A stretch of 64,000 nt of DNA from Dugong dugon. Its lineage: Eukaryota; Chordata; Mammalia; Sirenia; Dugongidae. Under the pieces are notes generated by a model. It did no database searches, was not told the DNA's origin, and was given only the letters and a program-made list of their open reading frames with translations. Position numbers and translations under genes: made by a program. Shown piece by piece: positions 45,426-56,671 of this stretch (position 1 is its first letter; every line of letters begins with the position of its first letter). The stretch is from the NCBI GenBank assembly GCA_030035585.1, contig CM057462.1:98601234-98665233 (forward strand), in the 5' to 3' direction.

Positions 45426-46009
45426 TTTGGCGGGGGAGGGGGTTGGTAATATTGACCTTAATTCAGGTCTAACAATTGTACTACACATGAAAAGTTCAGG
45501 CTAGCTCACTCAATTGGCTCTGGTACATAGTTGTGGCCAAACATCAGTGCTAAAGTTGATTATTTTACTTGTAAAGTTAATGTTTTTGGTAGCTGGTTTC
45601 AAAGCTTTAACTGCCTTACGAAGAGTAATGTGATACATTTTCTTTTTCTCTTTCTTCTTTTAAACTCTGGAACACATTTTGAACTATGGGAAACACAAAT
45701 GTGAGTACTGATAGATTTAGTTATATATAAATATACGTACATACATATGCATTATCTTAATAGGGCAACATCATTCTAACACAAAACCCAGAACATGTAA
45801 GTTAAACTAGATAAGTTAAATTGCATAAAAATTTCAAATTTTCTACATGGCAAAAACTCTTAAGCAAAGATAAATGGCAAGTGACAAATTGTAAAGCAGT
45901 ATTTGACATTCATATTGCAAAATGTTTATTTTTTTGTTGTTATAGAGAAGTTCTACAATTCATTTAGAGAAAGATCATTGCAAGGTGGGTAAATATTTGT
46001 GGACAAGTT

Positions 46010-46280
46010 TTATTGAATCATTTATTTAGTAAATATTTGTTGAGCATCTATTATATCTCAGGCACTGGTATAATATAATAAATAAGTTAATTATATAGGA
46101 TATTAGAAGGTGATAAATTCTACTGTGAAAGAAGAGCAGAGAAGTAGAGATCATGAGTTCCGGAGTCAGGGGGAAGGGTGGATAGGTAAAGCTCCATGGA
46201 GAAAGTTTAACATTTGAACTAAATTTTGAAGACAATGAGGGAATTAATCACAAGAATATGTCAAGACTATCATAAGAGTA
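46010..46280 (+). repeat. Ancient interspersed repeat (left part), family uncertain
   Basis: 'tgttgagcatctattatatc', 'tcaggcactggtataatata', 'aagtttaacatttgaactaa'. Collinear with 46495-46990 once the AfroSINE between them is removed. Confidence 0.55.
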
Positions 46281-46492
46281 GGAGCCCTAGTGGTGTAGTG
46301 GTTAAGCATTTGGCTACTAACTGAAAAGTTGGCAATTCAAACCCACCAGCTGCTCCACGGGAGAAGGCTGTGGCAGTCTGCTTCCTTAAAGATTTACAGC
46401 TTTGGAAACACTCTGGGGCAGTTCTACTCTAGTTCTACTCTTATGTCCTATAGGGGTCGCTGTGAGTCAGAATCGACTTTATGGCAATGGGG
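46281..46492 (+). repeat. AfroSINE, long form
   Basis: Full head 'ggagccctagtggtgtagtg'. The central block (gggagaaggctgtggcagtc) is retained and the end is 'gtgagtcagaatcgacttta'. Flanks share 'cataagag' (46271-46278 and about 46495-46502), a likely TSD. Confidence 0.9.
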
Positions 46493-46494
46493 AT

Positions 46495-46990
46495 CATAAG
46501 AGCAGCATAAGGAAGAACTAGTACAAATATTTTAAGGCAAGAACATTCTTGTATTATCCGATGAAATTCAAGAAGCCAGTGGGGTTAGAGCAAAATAGGT
46601 GAGAGGGTGAGTAGTTGGCAATTAAATCTAAAGAAAAGGGTGCCAGCTCATGTAAGGAATTGAGGATAATTATAAGAGTTTAGATTTTACTCCTAGTAAA
46701 CTAGGAAGCATTAGAAGGTTCACATAGATAAGTGACACAATCTGATTTATTATTTGACAAGATCACTCTGGTTGCTATGTAGAGATTAGACTGTAAAATT
46801 AGATTAGAGTGCAGGATTAGAGTTGATTGGAAACAAGGAGGTCAAGTTAGGAGGCCTTTCCAATTGTCTAGGTAAGTAATATCAGTGCCTCTGTTCAGTG
46901 TGGTAGTAGCAGAGATAATGAGAAGTGGTCACATTCTTTCTATATTTTGAAGGTAGAATCAATAGATTTCAGATAAAGAAATACGGATAA
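46495..46990 (+). repeat. Ancient interspersed repeat (right part)
   Basis: 'agtgacacaatctgatttat', 'gatcactctggttgctatgt', 'gagaagtggtcacattcttt': same family and order as the widespread repeat at 22245. Confidence 0.55.
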
Positions 46991-47051
46991 CTGTTAATGG
47001 ATTGAAAGTTCATCTTCATTCATATTCAGAGAAACTCAAGTTAAAACTACA
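46991..47051 (+). mobile_element. Ancient L1 3' region, part 1
   Basis: 'agttcatcttcattcatatt ... ctcaagttaaaactaca', typical of old L1 ORF2/3' junctions. It continues at 47667 after the RTE insertion. Confidence 0.6.
47036..47051. repeat. TSD of inverted RTE copy (left)
   Basis: TCAAGTTAAAACTACA, exact match to 47651-47666. Confidence 0.85.
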
Positions 47052-47650
47052 GTGTTGCTGTTGTTGTTGTTAGGTGCCCTTGAGACAGTTCCTACTTATA
47101 GTGACCTTATGTACAACAGAACAAATTGTTGCCTGGACCTGCACCATCCTCACCATTGTTGCTATGTTTGAGCCCATTGTTGCAGCCACTATGTCAATCC
47201 ACCTCATTGAGAGTCATCCTCTTTTCTGCTGATCCTCTGCTTTTACCAAGCATGATGTCCTTCTCCAAGGACTGGTCCCTCCTGATAACATGTCCAAAGA
47301 ATGTGAGACAAAGTCTCACCATCCTCGCTTCTAAGGACCGTTCTGGCTGTACTTACTCTAAGACAGATTGCATTGGGCAAATCTGCTGCAAAAGACCTCT
47401 TAAAAGTGTTAAAAAGCAAAGATGTCGCCTTGAGGACTAAGATGTGCCAGACCTAAGCCATGGTATTTTCAATTGCCTTATATGCATGCAAAAGCTGGAC
47501 AATGAATAAGGAAGATTGAAGAAGAATTGATGCCTTGGAATTATGGTTTCGGTAAAGAATATTGAATATGCCATGGATTGCCAGAAGAATGAACAATCTG
47601 TCTTGGAAGAAAACTACATTAAAGGTACTTAATTCACGTTAAAACTTAAT
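47052..47650 (-). mobile_element. RTE LINE copy with 5' inversion (twin priming)
   Basis: Two adjoining RTE pieces in opposite orientation inside one TSD. 47052-47371 is the RTE 3' end on the minus strand, with a (gtt)n tail, 'ccattgttgcagccactatg' and 'tcctcgcttctaaggaccg'. 47372-47625 is the next upstream RTE segment on the plus strand: 'gctgcaaaagacctcttaaa', 'ggacaatgaataaggaagat', 'catggattgccagaagaatg'. An extra ~25 bp before the right TSD contains a near copy of the target sequence. Confidence 0.85.
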
Positions 47651-47666
47651 TCAAGTTAAAACTACA
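47651..47666. repeat. TSD of inverted RTE copy (right)
   Basis: TCAAGTTAAAACTACA. A near copy (ttcacgttaaaact) lies just upstream at about 47634-47647. Confidence 0.85.
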
Positions 47667-48355
47667 TTGGAGAGTACTCCAATACAGTAAAAATAAAAAA
47701 GATAATCTCAACTATCAGTGAGGGTGTGGAGCTAATGGAACTCATGTGCACTGCTGGTATGAGAGTAACTTATACAACTACTTTGGGAAACTGTTTAGTA
47801 GAATCTACTGAGCTGAACAGATGTATACTCCATGATCCAGCAATTATACTTCCAGACATATGCCAAACAGAGATGCATATATATGTTCACTGACAGTCAT
47901 ATATATGAGTGTTCATAGAATCACTATTTGTAATAGCCCCAAACTGGCAACTCCTCAAATAACCATTAAAGTAGAATAAAAATTGTGGAATAATCATATT
48001 ATGAAATACTATATGACAATGAGAGTGAACAAATTACAACTATATATACAAAATATAAATGAATCTCACAAACAAAATGTTGAGTGAAGAATCCAGACAC
48101 ATGCAGTACAATGATTCCATTTACATAAAGGCCAAAAAACAGACAAAGCTAATCTATGGTATTGGAAGTCAGATAGAGGGTACCCTTGGTTGGGGTGACT
48201 GTTCCAGGGAATGTAAAGGGGGCTTCTGGGAGGCTGGTAATAGACTTTCTTGATCTGGGTGCAAGTTACATGGATTTATTCTGCTTGTGAAGATACATTG
48301 ATTATGATTTTGTACACTTTCTGTACATACACTATATATCACTTTAAAAATTGAA
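47667..48355 (+). mobile_element. Ancient L1 3' end, part 2
   Basis: Plus strand: 'ggtgtggagctaatggaact', 'gatccagcaattatacttcc', 'gtaatagccccaaactggca', 'atgattccatttacataaag', 'tgtacactttctgtacatac'. Decayed, with no coding frame. Confidence 0.8.
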
Positions 48356-48419
48356 GATACTGGTTTTAACTATGAGAATGGCAGAAATACCAAAAAAAAA
48401 AAAAAAGGATTTTGGCTAA

Positions 48420-49020
48420 GAAATAGGAAGAAAAAATGTTCTGTTACCATGCTGATAGGAAATTAGTACAACCTTTATGTTTTTATCATTTAAAATACAA
48501 AAATTACAAATGCATGTATTCTTTTTCTCAAAAAATCTACATTCAGGAATATGTTCTTCATATTTTCTCACCCATGAGCAACATGATGCATACTCAGGGT
48601 TATTCACTGCAGCATTGTTTGTTCCAGCAAGAAACTGAAACAACCTCAAAGGCTATCAATAGGGACCCTGTTAAATAAATTATGATTCATCGATTAAATG
48701 AAACATTATGGAGCTATAAAAAAGCACAAGGAAAAGCACTAATATGGAACAATTCTCAAGAAAGATATTGTTATTATTATTTTTTAAGTGAGATGCAGGA
48801 GGCCTGAATGGTATGCTACTATTTATTTTAAAAGAATATGTGCTTGTATATTCATAGGGAAGACGAGATTAGAGACTGATAACAATGGATGCCTGCAGGC
48901 AGGAGGAATGGGTAGTGATAGAAGCAGTAGGAAGACTTTCTACAGTAAGCTAATATTTTGGTTTTTGAATAGGTGACTGTATTATATATTCAACATAAAA
49001 ATACAGTGTAAAAATAAAAT
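48420..49020 (+). mobile_element. Second ancient L1 3' end
   Basis: Plus strand: 'cactgcagcattgtttgttc', 'gaaactgaaacaacctcaaa', 'gttaaataaattatgattca', then 3'UTR 'taatattttggtttttgaat' and an A-rich end. Different subfamily or copy from the preceding one. Confidence 0.75.
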
Positions 49021-49340
49021 GAAAAATCATTTAATTAGGAAGAAAAATGTACACATTCCAATATACGACAATTGTAAACAGAGAGGGAAGTGGATTTTCT
49101 TATCTGGCTACTGTGACGACACAGTATTCTAAAGTCACACCTTGTGTCATTAAGTGTGAGATTTAATAAATCATTAAGGACATTCAGAGAAGATAGCTTT
49201 ATAGTTCCTGCTTAACAGAATATAAGATACCCTTGAGTGGTATATTTATTGCAGTGTGTCATTGTCAATTTAAGATCATGTCTACTTCTTTATTCGTTGA
49301 ATTGAAAAGAAAATAGATTATCTAACATATAGTCAATTTA

Positions 49341-49492
49341 CCCTAGTGGTGCAGTGGTTAAGAGCTCGGCTGCTAACCAAAAAGCTCGGCAGTTCGAATC
49401 TGCCAGCCACTCCTTGGAAACCCTATGGACACTTCTACCCTGTCCTGTAAGGTCACTATGAGTCGGAATCAACTTGATGGCAATGGATTTCA
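49341..49492 (+). repeat. AfroSINE, short form, with TSD
   Basis: Plus strand, central block absent. Flanked by exact 13-bp TSDs TATAGTCAATTTA at 49328-49340 and 49497-49509. Few differences from the implied consensus: a comparatively young copy. Confidence 0.93.
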
Positions 49493-49942
49493 TTTTTATA
49501 GTCAATTTACGCTTGCCTTTCCATTTTTCAGTTTTTCATAATTTAAAGGAAATATTGCAGAGACATGCTCTTCAAGAGTATCTGTTTACAAGGTATCTTT
49601 TATCTGATGAAAAGTCCAAAATATTTGAGTTCAATCACTTCTCTTTGTTTACATTTTTGAATTAACCTTTCTCTATTTCAGCTACATATAGATAGTTGTA
49701 ACCTTAAAGATTTTATGAAAGTCAGGGTTTTTTTTCCTAATTATGCAGCACACATTGAGATACTCAATGACTACCTTCTGTTAATATAGAAATATGTTCA
49801 ACAAAAGGGCTAACAACTTTATTTCAGTAATTTATTAATGTGATTTTTTTTTGCTCTCCTCTTTTAGCAGTGTGGTTACAATTTATATCCAAGTTCAAAG
49901 GGTAAGTCAGGAAAATTGCATTTTACTTTTGTATACCAGACC

Positions 49943-50096
49943 CCTTACCTATGAGTCAATTCCAACCCGTAGCAACCTTATAGGTCAGAGTAGACCTGGG
50001 CCACGGGGTTTCCAAGCAATGGCTGGTGGATTTAGACTGTTAACCTTTTTTTGGTTAGCGGCCATAGCACTTAACCACTGCACAACCAGGGCTCCT
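49943..50096 (-). repeat. AfroSINE, short form, with TSD
   Basis: Minus strand, with flanking TTTGTATACCA-type repeats at about 49932-49942 and 50101-50111. Central block absent. Confidence 0.9.
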
Positions 50097-50321
50097 TACC
50101 TTTGTATACCAAAAATTAATACACTTTGGACATATTTTTCAGAATGGAGAGAGAAATATAGCTCTTCTTCAATATTCAAAAGCAATGAAGTGTTTAGTCT
50201 TCAGATAAAATTTGTAACTACATAAAGAAACTGAATGAAGAATTATTTAAGATTTTAACAAATTCATTCCATTAAATGCATCCAGTGCTTATTGAGAATC
50301 TAATTTGTCTGCTGGGAGTCA

Positions 50322-50527
50322 CCTGTTCAAACCTATCGCCGTCGAGTTGATTCTGACTCATAGCAACCCTATAGGACAGAGTAGAACTGTCCCATAGGGT
50401 TTCCAAAGCTGTAACATTTATGGAAACAGACTGCCACATCTTTCTACCATGGAGCAGCTGGTAGTTCGAACCGCTGACCTTTCGGACTGCACAGCCAAGC
50501 ACTTAACCACTTAGCCTGAAGGACTCC
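50322..50527 (-). repeat. AfroSINE, long form
   Basis: Minus strand: 'cgccgtcgagttgattctga' to 'taaccacttagcctgaagga', central block retained (ctgtaacatttatggaaaca). Confidence 0.9.
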
Positions 50528-51079
50528 TTCTGGAAGCCACAGGAGATACGAAAAAATTGTTGGGTCATCAAAAATCCTCTGTGTGCACAGCCCTGGGCTG
50601 GGTTCTAAAGACACAGAATAAGATTAAATCTCTATGAAGAAGCCCTCTTTACTGTGGATGTGAATTTTTCGTATTCAGAACAATTAGAAGATATGTAAAA
50701 AATAAAAAATAAGTTCCATGTGAGTTGGAGATACAACAAGTGTTACATGAGAATGTGTGAGGCACAAGGACCTGAGTCAGGCAGGAAATTGGGAAACTGA
50801 CAGGACTGCAGAGCATCCTGAAACAACTCAGCTTATTCAACAAATATTTTCTCAATCCCACTGTGTAGTAAAGTCGACCAGTTGGTAGGCTATAGAGAAT
50901 GCACATAGTTGACAAACAACAAATACTTGTTGAATAAATTACTGAATTAAACTTTTTTCTCCTTTCAAGGAACTCAATCTGCCATAGACTCAGCATTTTC
51001 ACATTTAAATAAAATACGAGGAAGAAAAAACACTCTAATAAATTAATAGATGTAGAGTAAATTAAGTACTTGTATAAAT

Positions 51080-51238
51080 CAACCAAACCCATTGCCATCA
51101 AGTAGATTCCAACTCATAGCGACCCTATAGGACAGAGTAGAACTGCCCCATAGGGTTTCCAAGGAGCAGCTGGTGGATTCAAACTGCCGACCTTTTGGTT
51201 AGCAGCCAAGCTCTTCATCACTGTGCCACCAGGGCTCC
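51080..51238 (-). repeat. AfroSINE, short form, with TSD
   Basis: Minus strand. TSD AAGTACTTGTATA (about 51064-51076) and AAGCACTTGTATA (51239-51251), one mismatch. Central block absent. Confidence 0.93.
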
Positions 51239-51908
51239 AAGCACTTGTATATTCCTTAGCAAATGGTCAGGAATGTATTGTTTATTTATTTTTTATTTTT
51301 TATTAAGGTGTAAGTAAAGTTTTCTTTAAGGAATTTACATTAGACCTCTTTTATAGGTGTAATCTTTCTGTTTTCAGAATAAGTTTTCCTTCCCCTTTAC
51401 TGATATCTTTCCATGCTTCATTGTTCCCAGGCTGCAGATTATTTTTTTATTATTATTATTTTTCCCCCCTGATGAATACAAAAGGATCTTGATTCATTGT
51501 TTGCCAATATACTGAATGGGAGGATTTAGTTTGGTTCACTCACTGACCACTTAAGTTCAGGCTGAATCTCAGATCTATACCTGGAGGCATAAAGTGCTAG
51601 AGCCAGCTCTGCAACGTCTGCGTTAAATCATATGGTCTTAAAGTATACCACGGAAATAACCAAAGGCCACAAATCAGGGCTTTCCACCCAACCAGAATGA
51701 GTTGTTAAACATTTACAGCACATCACTGCCTAAAGGGCAGGTGAATGTGCATATCCCTGGGTAAAATTTCCAGAGTCTAATTGGCATTCATCAGACATAA
51801 CTCTTCTGTCCCAAAATTGGTTATTCTTCTAGCCATTTTGCCTGGTTTTCTGTTTAGCAAATTGGCAGAGTATAAGAAAACTAAATTATCTAATTTATAC
51901 TAATATCA

Positions 51909-52107
51909 AGGAGCCTTCCTGGCGTAGTGGTTATGTGCTCAGCTGCTAACCGAAATGCTGGAGGTTCAAACCCACAATCAGCTCCACCAAAGAAAGACGC
52001 GGCAGTCTGCTTCCATAAAGTTACAGCCTTGGAAACCCTATGGGGCAGTTCTACTCTGTCTTATTGGGTTGTTATGAGTCAGAATTGACTGGATAGCCAA
52101 GGGTTTA
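51909..52107 (+). repeat. AfroSINE, long form, with TSD
   Basis: Plus strand: 'ggagccttcctggcgtagtg' head, central block 'gacgcggcagtctgcttcca' retained. Flanks ATACTAATATCA and ACACTAATATCA form the TSD (about 51897-51908 and 52108-52119). Confidence 0.9.
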
Positions 52108-52264
52108 CACTAATATCATGGTTCTTGCTATTTTCTTGGTGGGACTACATTTCTCAGAATGCAATGTCTTGTTCCTTGTGGACAAAATGACTAGAAAAGA
52201 TCGGGTGAGCAAGAAATAGGAAAAGGGTATTAGGAGGGACTGGAGATAATGCTAAAAAAAAATG

Positions 52265-52395
52265 TCATTCAACAACTCATTCATTCAAACTATAATTATG
52301 GAATACATTCTGGGAACTAGACACGATTCTAGGCATTGTCAATGCAACAGCAAGCTTACATAAGCAGACTTAGCCCTCCTGGATCTTATGGTCTT
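52265..52395 (+). repeat. Ancient interspersed repeat fragment
   Basis: 'attcattcaaactataatta', 'gattctaggcattgtcaatg', 'cttagccctcctggatctta': same old family as 22245 and 46010. Confidence 0.45.
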
Positions 52396-52744
52396 TTCAC
52401 AATGGAGGACAGCTGCTGAATGTTATGGTTTGTACATACCTTGGTTCTCTGAACAAAGAAGTAGACTGTAGCGGAGAGATAAATTGTCTTCCTATCTTAT
52501 TTTAGGCAGAGAGACTTTCTTTAATGAGGTAAAGTATCTGCAGGCTGCCAGTTGGTACCTGACACCAGAACTATTTTTATCTCTTGCAATAATATTTCCC
52601 ATATTTTCTTAATACATTCCATGTAAATCGAAGACTTTTTAATCTAAGTATCTTTTCTTTTTTGAGGGGGGGGTCTTCATGAGTATTTATGTTAAGTTGT
52701 GAAATGCTTCACTGATGACTGCCAGCTAGACAACTGGGAGTCAC

Positions 52745-52830
52745 TGTTGTCTTCTTCTTCTGCCTCTTCTACTTCCTTCTCCTCTTCTTTCCTATTCTTC
52801 CTCCTCTTCTTTCTTCTTCTTTTTATAGTG
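52745..52830. repeat. Pyrimidine-rich (TTC)n-like tract
   Basis: About 85 bp of almost pure C/T on the plus strand (cttcttcttctgcctcttct...). Confidence 0.85.
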
Positions 52831-52839
52831 CTTTATTTC

Positions 52840-53900
52840 AAGGGATGTCTATGACTTGAATTGTACTATTCATTCATTCCTTCATTTGTTCAACAAAAAT
52901 TTATTGAGCATCTAACAGATAAATAACTCTTTTCTAAGCTCTAAACATTATTTAGCCTGAGAACACTTACCAGTTTTTAGGAAAATTAACTTACCTGACT
53001 ACTCATTCCTATTTTGTTTATTAATATGACTGCATTTTCTTTATTTTGCCCAAGCATCACCGTTTTCCTTGGAAAACTCTGATTTTGCATCAACATGAAC
53101 TACCTCACCCCACTGTCTAAGCCAAGGTATTTTGGACTGTAAACAGGTCCTAGAGTAACTTGAGGGAAGGCAGCCTTGCCAAGATTAGTATCCTGCTATT
53201 TTTTACTCATACTGTGAGAAAAACTTCCCATGCTGAGAAGGCTGATAATATGGTAGTCTCCTAAGATTTCTCCTGATTAACCTTGTCTCCCTGAGTAACG
53301 TAGAGGTGCCTAAAATTCCAGTGACACTAAGGCAATTAACTAAGCCAGAGGATTCCATTGTCTAATTGGTAAAAGCAGACACTAAGTTGGTTTGTGGCTT
53401 CCCCCACATAAGCCTGGTAGAACATATAAAAGGGATTGGGAGATGTATTGGAATGCTATTCTACTCCCCCCCTAGTGAAACAGGAACAGAATGCTTTCAA
53501 TTTTCAAGGTTCCTTTTTCTTTTGAAATTAGGCATTTTGGTATTATCCTCCAAATTAAAATAAATACTTATCAAATTTGCAATTAGAAGTAATTAAATAA
53601 GAAAACCAGAAACCAACAATTAAATATCATTTAGAAAAATAAATATGTTTATGGTACCTTTACTGTAACTATATAATTAATTTTAATACTGTAGCCACCA
53701 AAAATTAATGTGGGTTCCTTCATATATATCCGTTTTTAATCAGAAACTTCTTACAGCTCTATTGGCAGAGTGTCCATTTTCTGTTGCCAGATATTGTTTG
53801 CTAAAGAAATTTAATCTTATGTGTGACATGTTTGACAAATAAAGTATAACGATATGAGTATATAACCATGTAACCATGATTTTAAATACTGTTATACTCA
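52840..53900. other. Unannotated sequence
   Basis: AT-rich unique DNA upstream of the RTE LINE. An L2/old-repeat-like 'aaaatttattgagcatctaa' lies at 52898. No gene found. Confidence 0.4.
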
Positions 53901-54229
53901 AAAATAGGTTTCAACAGAGCTTCAAGACTAACACATACTAGGAAGAAGGACCTGGTGGTCTACTTCTGAAAAAACTGCCCAGTGAAAGCCTTATGAATAG
54001 CAGTGGAACATTGTCTGATATAGTGCCGGAAGATGAGCGAATCAGGTTGGAAGGCACTCAAAAGACGACTCTGAAAAAGCTGCCTCCTCAAAGTAGAGTC
54101 GACCTTCATGATATGATTGGAGTCAAGCTTTTGGGACCTGCATTTGCTGATGTGGCACTACTCAAAATGAGAAGAAACAGCTGCAAACATCCATTAATAA
54201 TCGGAATGTGGAGTGTATGAAGTATGAAT

Positions 54230-56671
54230 CTAGGAAAATTGGAAGTCATCAAAAATTAAGTGGAACAGATAAAGACTGATATCCCAGGCATTAGCGAGCT
54301 GAAGTGGATTGGTATTGACCGTTTTTAATCAGATATTCATATGGTCTGCTATGCTGGGAATGACAAATTGAAGAGGAATGGCATCGCATTTATCATCAAA
54401 AAGAACATTCCAAGATCTATCCTGAAGTACAACTGTCAGTGATAGGATGATACCCATATGCCTACAAGGAAGACCAGTTAATAAGACTATTATTCAAATT
54501 TATGCACTAACCACTAATGCCAACAATGAGAAAATTGAAGATTTTTACCAACTTCTGCAGTCTGAAATTGATCCAACATGCAACAAGATGCATTGAGAAT
54601 CACTAGTGATTGGAATGCAAAAGTTGGAAACAAAGAAGAAGGATCAGAAATTGGAAAATATGGCCCTGGTGACAGAAAGGATGCCAGAGATCACATGATA
54701 GAATTTTGCAAGACCGATGAATTATTCATTGGTCTCAACAACATAAACGGCAACTATACATGCGGACCTCACCAGGTGGAATACACAGGAATCAATTCGA
54801 CTACATCTATGGAAAGAGACGATGGAGAATCTCGATATCATCAGCTGGAATAAGGCCAGGGTCCAACTGTGGAACAGAGCATAGATTGCTCATATGCAAG
54901 TTCAAGTTGAAGCTGAAGAAAATTCAAATAAGTTTTTGAGAGCCAAAATATGACCCTGAGTATATTCCACCTGAATCTGGAGACCATCTCAATAATAGAT
55001 TTGATACATTGAACATAACTGAACACCAGATGACATCAAGAATGTTATACAGGAAGAAAGCAAAAGGTCATTATAAAGACAGGAAAGAAAGAAAAGACCA
55101 AAATGGATGTCAATAGAAACTCTGAAACTTGCTTTTGAATGCAGAGTAACTAAAATAAATGGAAGAAATAATGAAGTAGAAGAGCTGAACAGAAGATTTC
55201 AAAGGGTGGCTCAAGAAGACAAAGTAAAGTATTACAAGGAAATGTGCAAAGATCTGGAGTTAGAAAACCAAAGGGAAAGAACCTGCTTGCCTTTTCTCAA
55301 GCTTAAAGAACTTAAAAAATTCAAGCCTCGAGTTGCAATTTTGAACAATACTGTGGGCAAAATATCGAATGACACAGAAAGCACCAAAAGAAGATGGAAG
55401 TCATACAGTCTTTATACCAAAAAGAATTGGTCTACATTCAACCATTTCAGAAGGTAGCATATGATCAAGAACCAATGGTACTGAAGGAAGAAGTCCAAGC
55501 TGCACTGAAGGCACTGGTGAAAAACAGGCTCCAGGAATTAGTGGGATACCGACTGAGATGTTTCAAAAAATGGAAGCAGCACTGGAGGTGCTCACTGGTC
55601 TATACCAAGAAATTTGGAAGATAGCTACCTCACCAACTGACTGGAAGAGATCCTTACTTGTACCCATTCCAGAGAAACATCATCCAACAGAATTCAGAAA
55701 TTATTGAACAATATCATTAATATTATATGACGTAAAATTTTGCTGAAGATAGTCAGTAATGGTTGCAGTAATATGTCAACAGGGAACTGCCACAGATTCA
55801 AGTTGGATTCAAAAGAGGACATGGAATGAGGGATACCATTGCTGATGTCAGACGGATCTTGGCTGAAAGCAAAGAATACCAGAAAGATGTTTACCTGTGT
55901 TTTAGTAACTATGCAAATGTATTTGACTGTACTGATCAAAATAAATTATGAATAATATTGCAAAGAATGGGAATTCCAGAACACCTAATTGTGTTCTTGA
56001 TGAACCTCTACATAGACCAAGAGACAGTCATTTGAACAGAACAAGAGAATGCTCCGTGGTTTAAAATCAGAAGAGGTGTGTTTCAGGGTTGTATACTGCC
56101 ACCATACTTATTTAACATGTATGTTGAGCTAATAATCCAGGAAGCTAAACTATATGAAGAAGAACGTGGCTTCAGGATTGATGGAAGACTCATTAACAAC
56201 GTGTGATATGCAGATGGCACAACCTTGCTTGCTGAAAGCAAAGAGGACTTGAAGTACTTACCAATGAAGATCAAAGACTACACCCCTCAGTATGGATTAA
56301 AAAACCAAAAAAAAAAAACCAAAAAACAAAAAACCCATTGCCGTTGAGTGGATTCTAACTCATAAGAATCCCATAGGACGGAGTAAAACTTCCCTACAGA
56401 GTTTCCAAGGAGTGTCTGGTGGGTTTGAACTGCCAACCTTTTAGCTAGCAGCTGTAGAGCTTAACCACTATACCTCGACATAAAGAAAACAAAAATCTTC
56501 TCAACTGAACCAGTAAGCAACATCATAATAAACGGAGAAAAGATTGAAGTTGTCAAGGATTTCATTTTACTTGGACCCAAAATCAATGCCCATGGATGCA
56601 GCAGTCAAAAAATCAAATGACATGTTGCAGTGGGTAAACTGCTGCAAAAGACCTCTTTAAAGTGTTGAAAA
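54230..56671 (+). pseudogene. RTE endonuclease-reverse transcriptase, degraded
   Basis: Decayed RTE polyprotein. The endonuclease is visible around 54580-54860 (SDWNAKVGNKEEGSEIGKYG, then a HMIEFCKTDELFIGLNN-like core). In the RT, the motif after 56080 (GVFQGCILPPYLFNMYVEL-like, with 'tttcagggttgtatactgcc') leads to the catalytic box, which at about 56205-56222 reads YADG preceded by a stop. Active RTEs have YADD, so it is inactive. RTE enzymes mobilise their own RNA and, through shared 3' tails, SINEs like those seen elsewhere in this window. Confidence 0.78.
56290..56476 (-). repeat. AfroSINE, short form, inside RTE
   Basis: Minus strand with a long A-rich tail (56298-56333). It lies in RTE sequence that reads on from 'cagtatggatta' to 'cctcgacataaagaaaacaa'. 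Central block absent. Confidence 0.88.

Larger units (their letters stand above)
53905..56671 (+). mobile_element. RTE (BovB-like) LINE, interrupted
   Basis: Plus-strand RTE LINE. The 5' region (53905-54060) is the part shared with the tRNA-Gly SINEs. The ORF region follows: apurinic-type endonuclease pieces (54578-54853 with DWNAKVGNKEEG), a linker (55107-55457) and RT (about 55630-56290). An AfroSINE interrupts it at 56290-56476 and a plus-strand L1 at 56672. The remaining 3' part must lie beyond the window. Frameshifts and stops throughout make it an old, dead copy. Confidence 0.88.

Noticed and set aside
52745-52830. Branch point and polypyrimidine tract of an exon
   Set aside because: Simple TTC-type repeat. 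No open exon follows.
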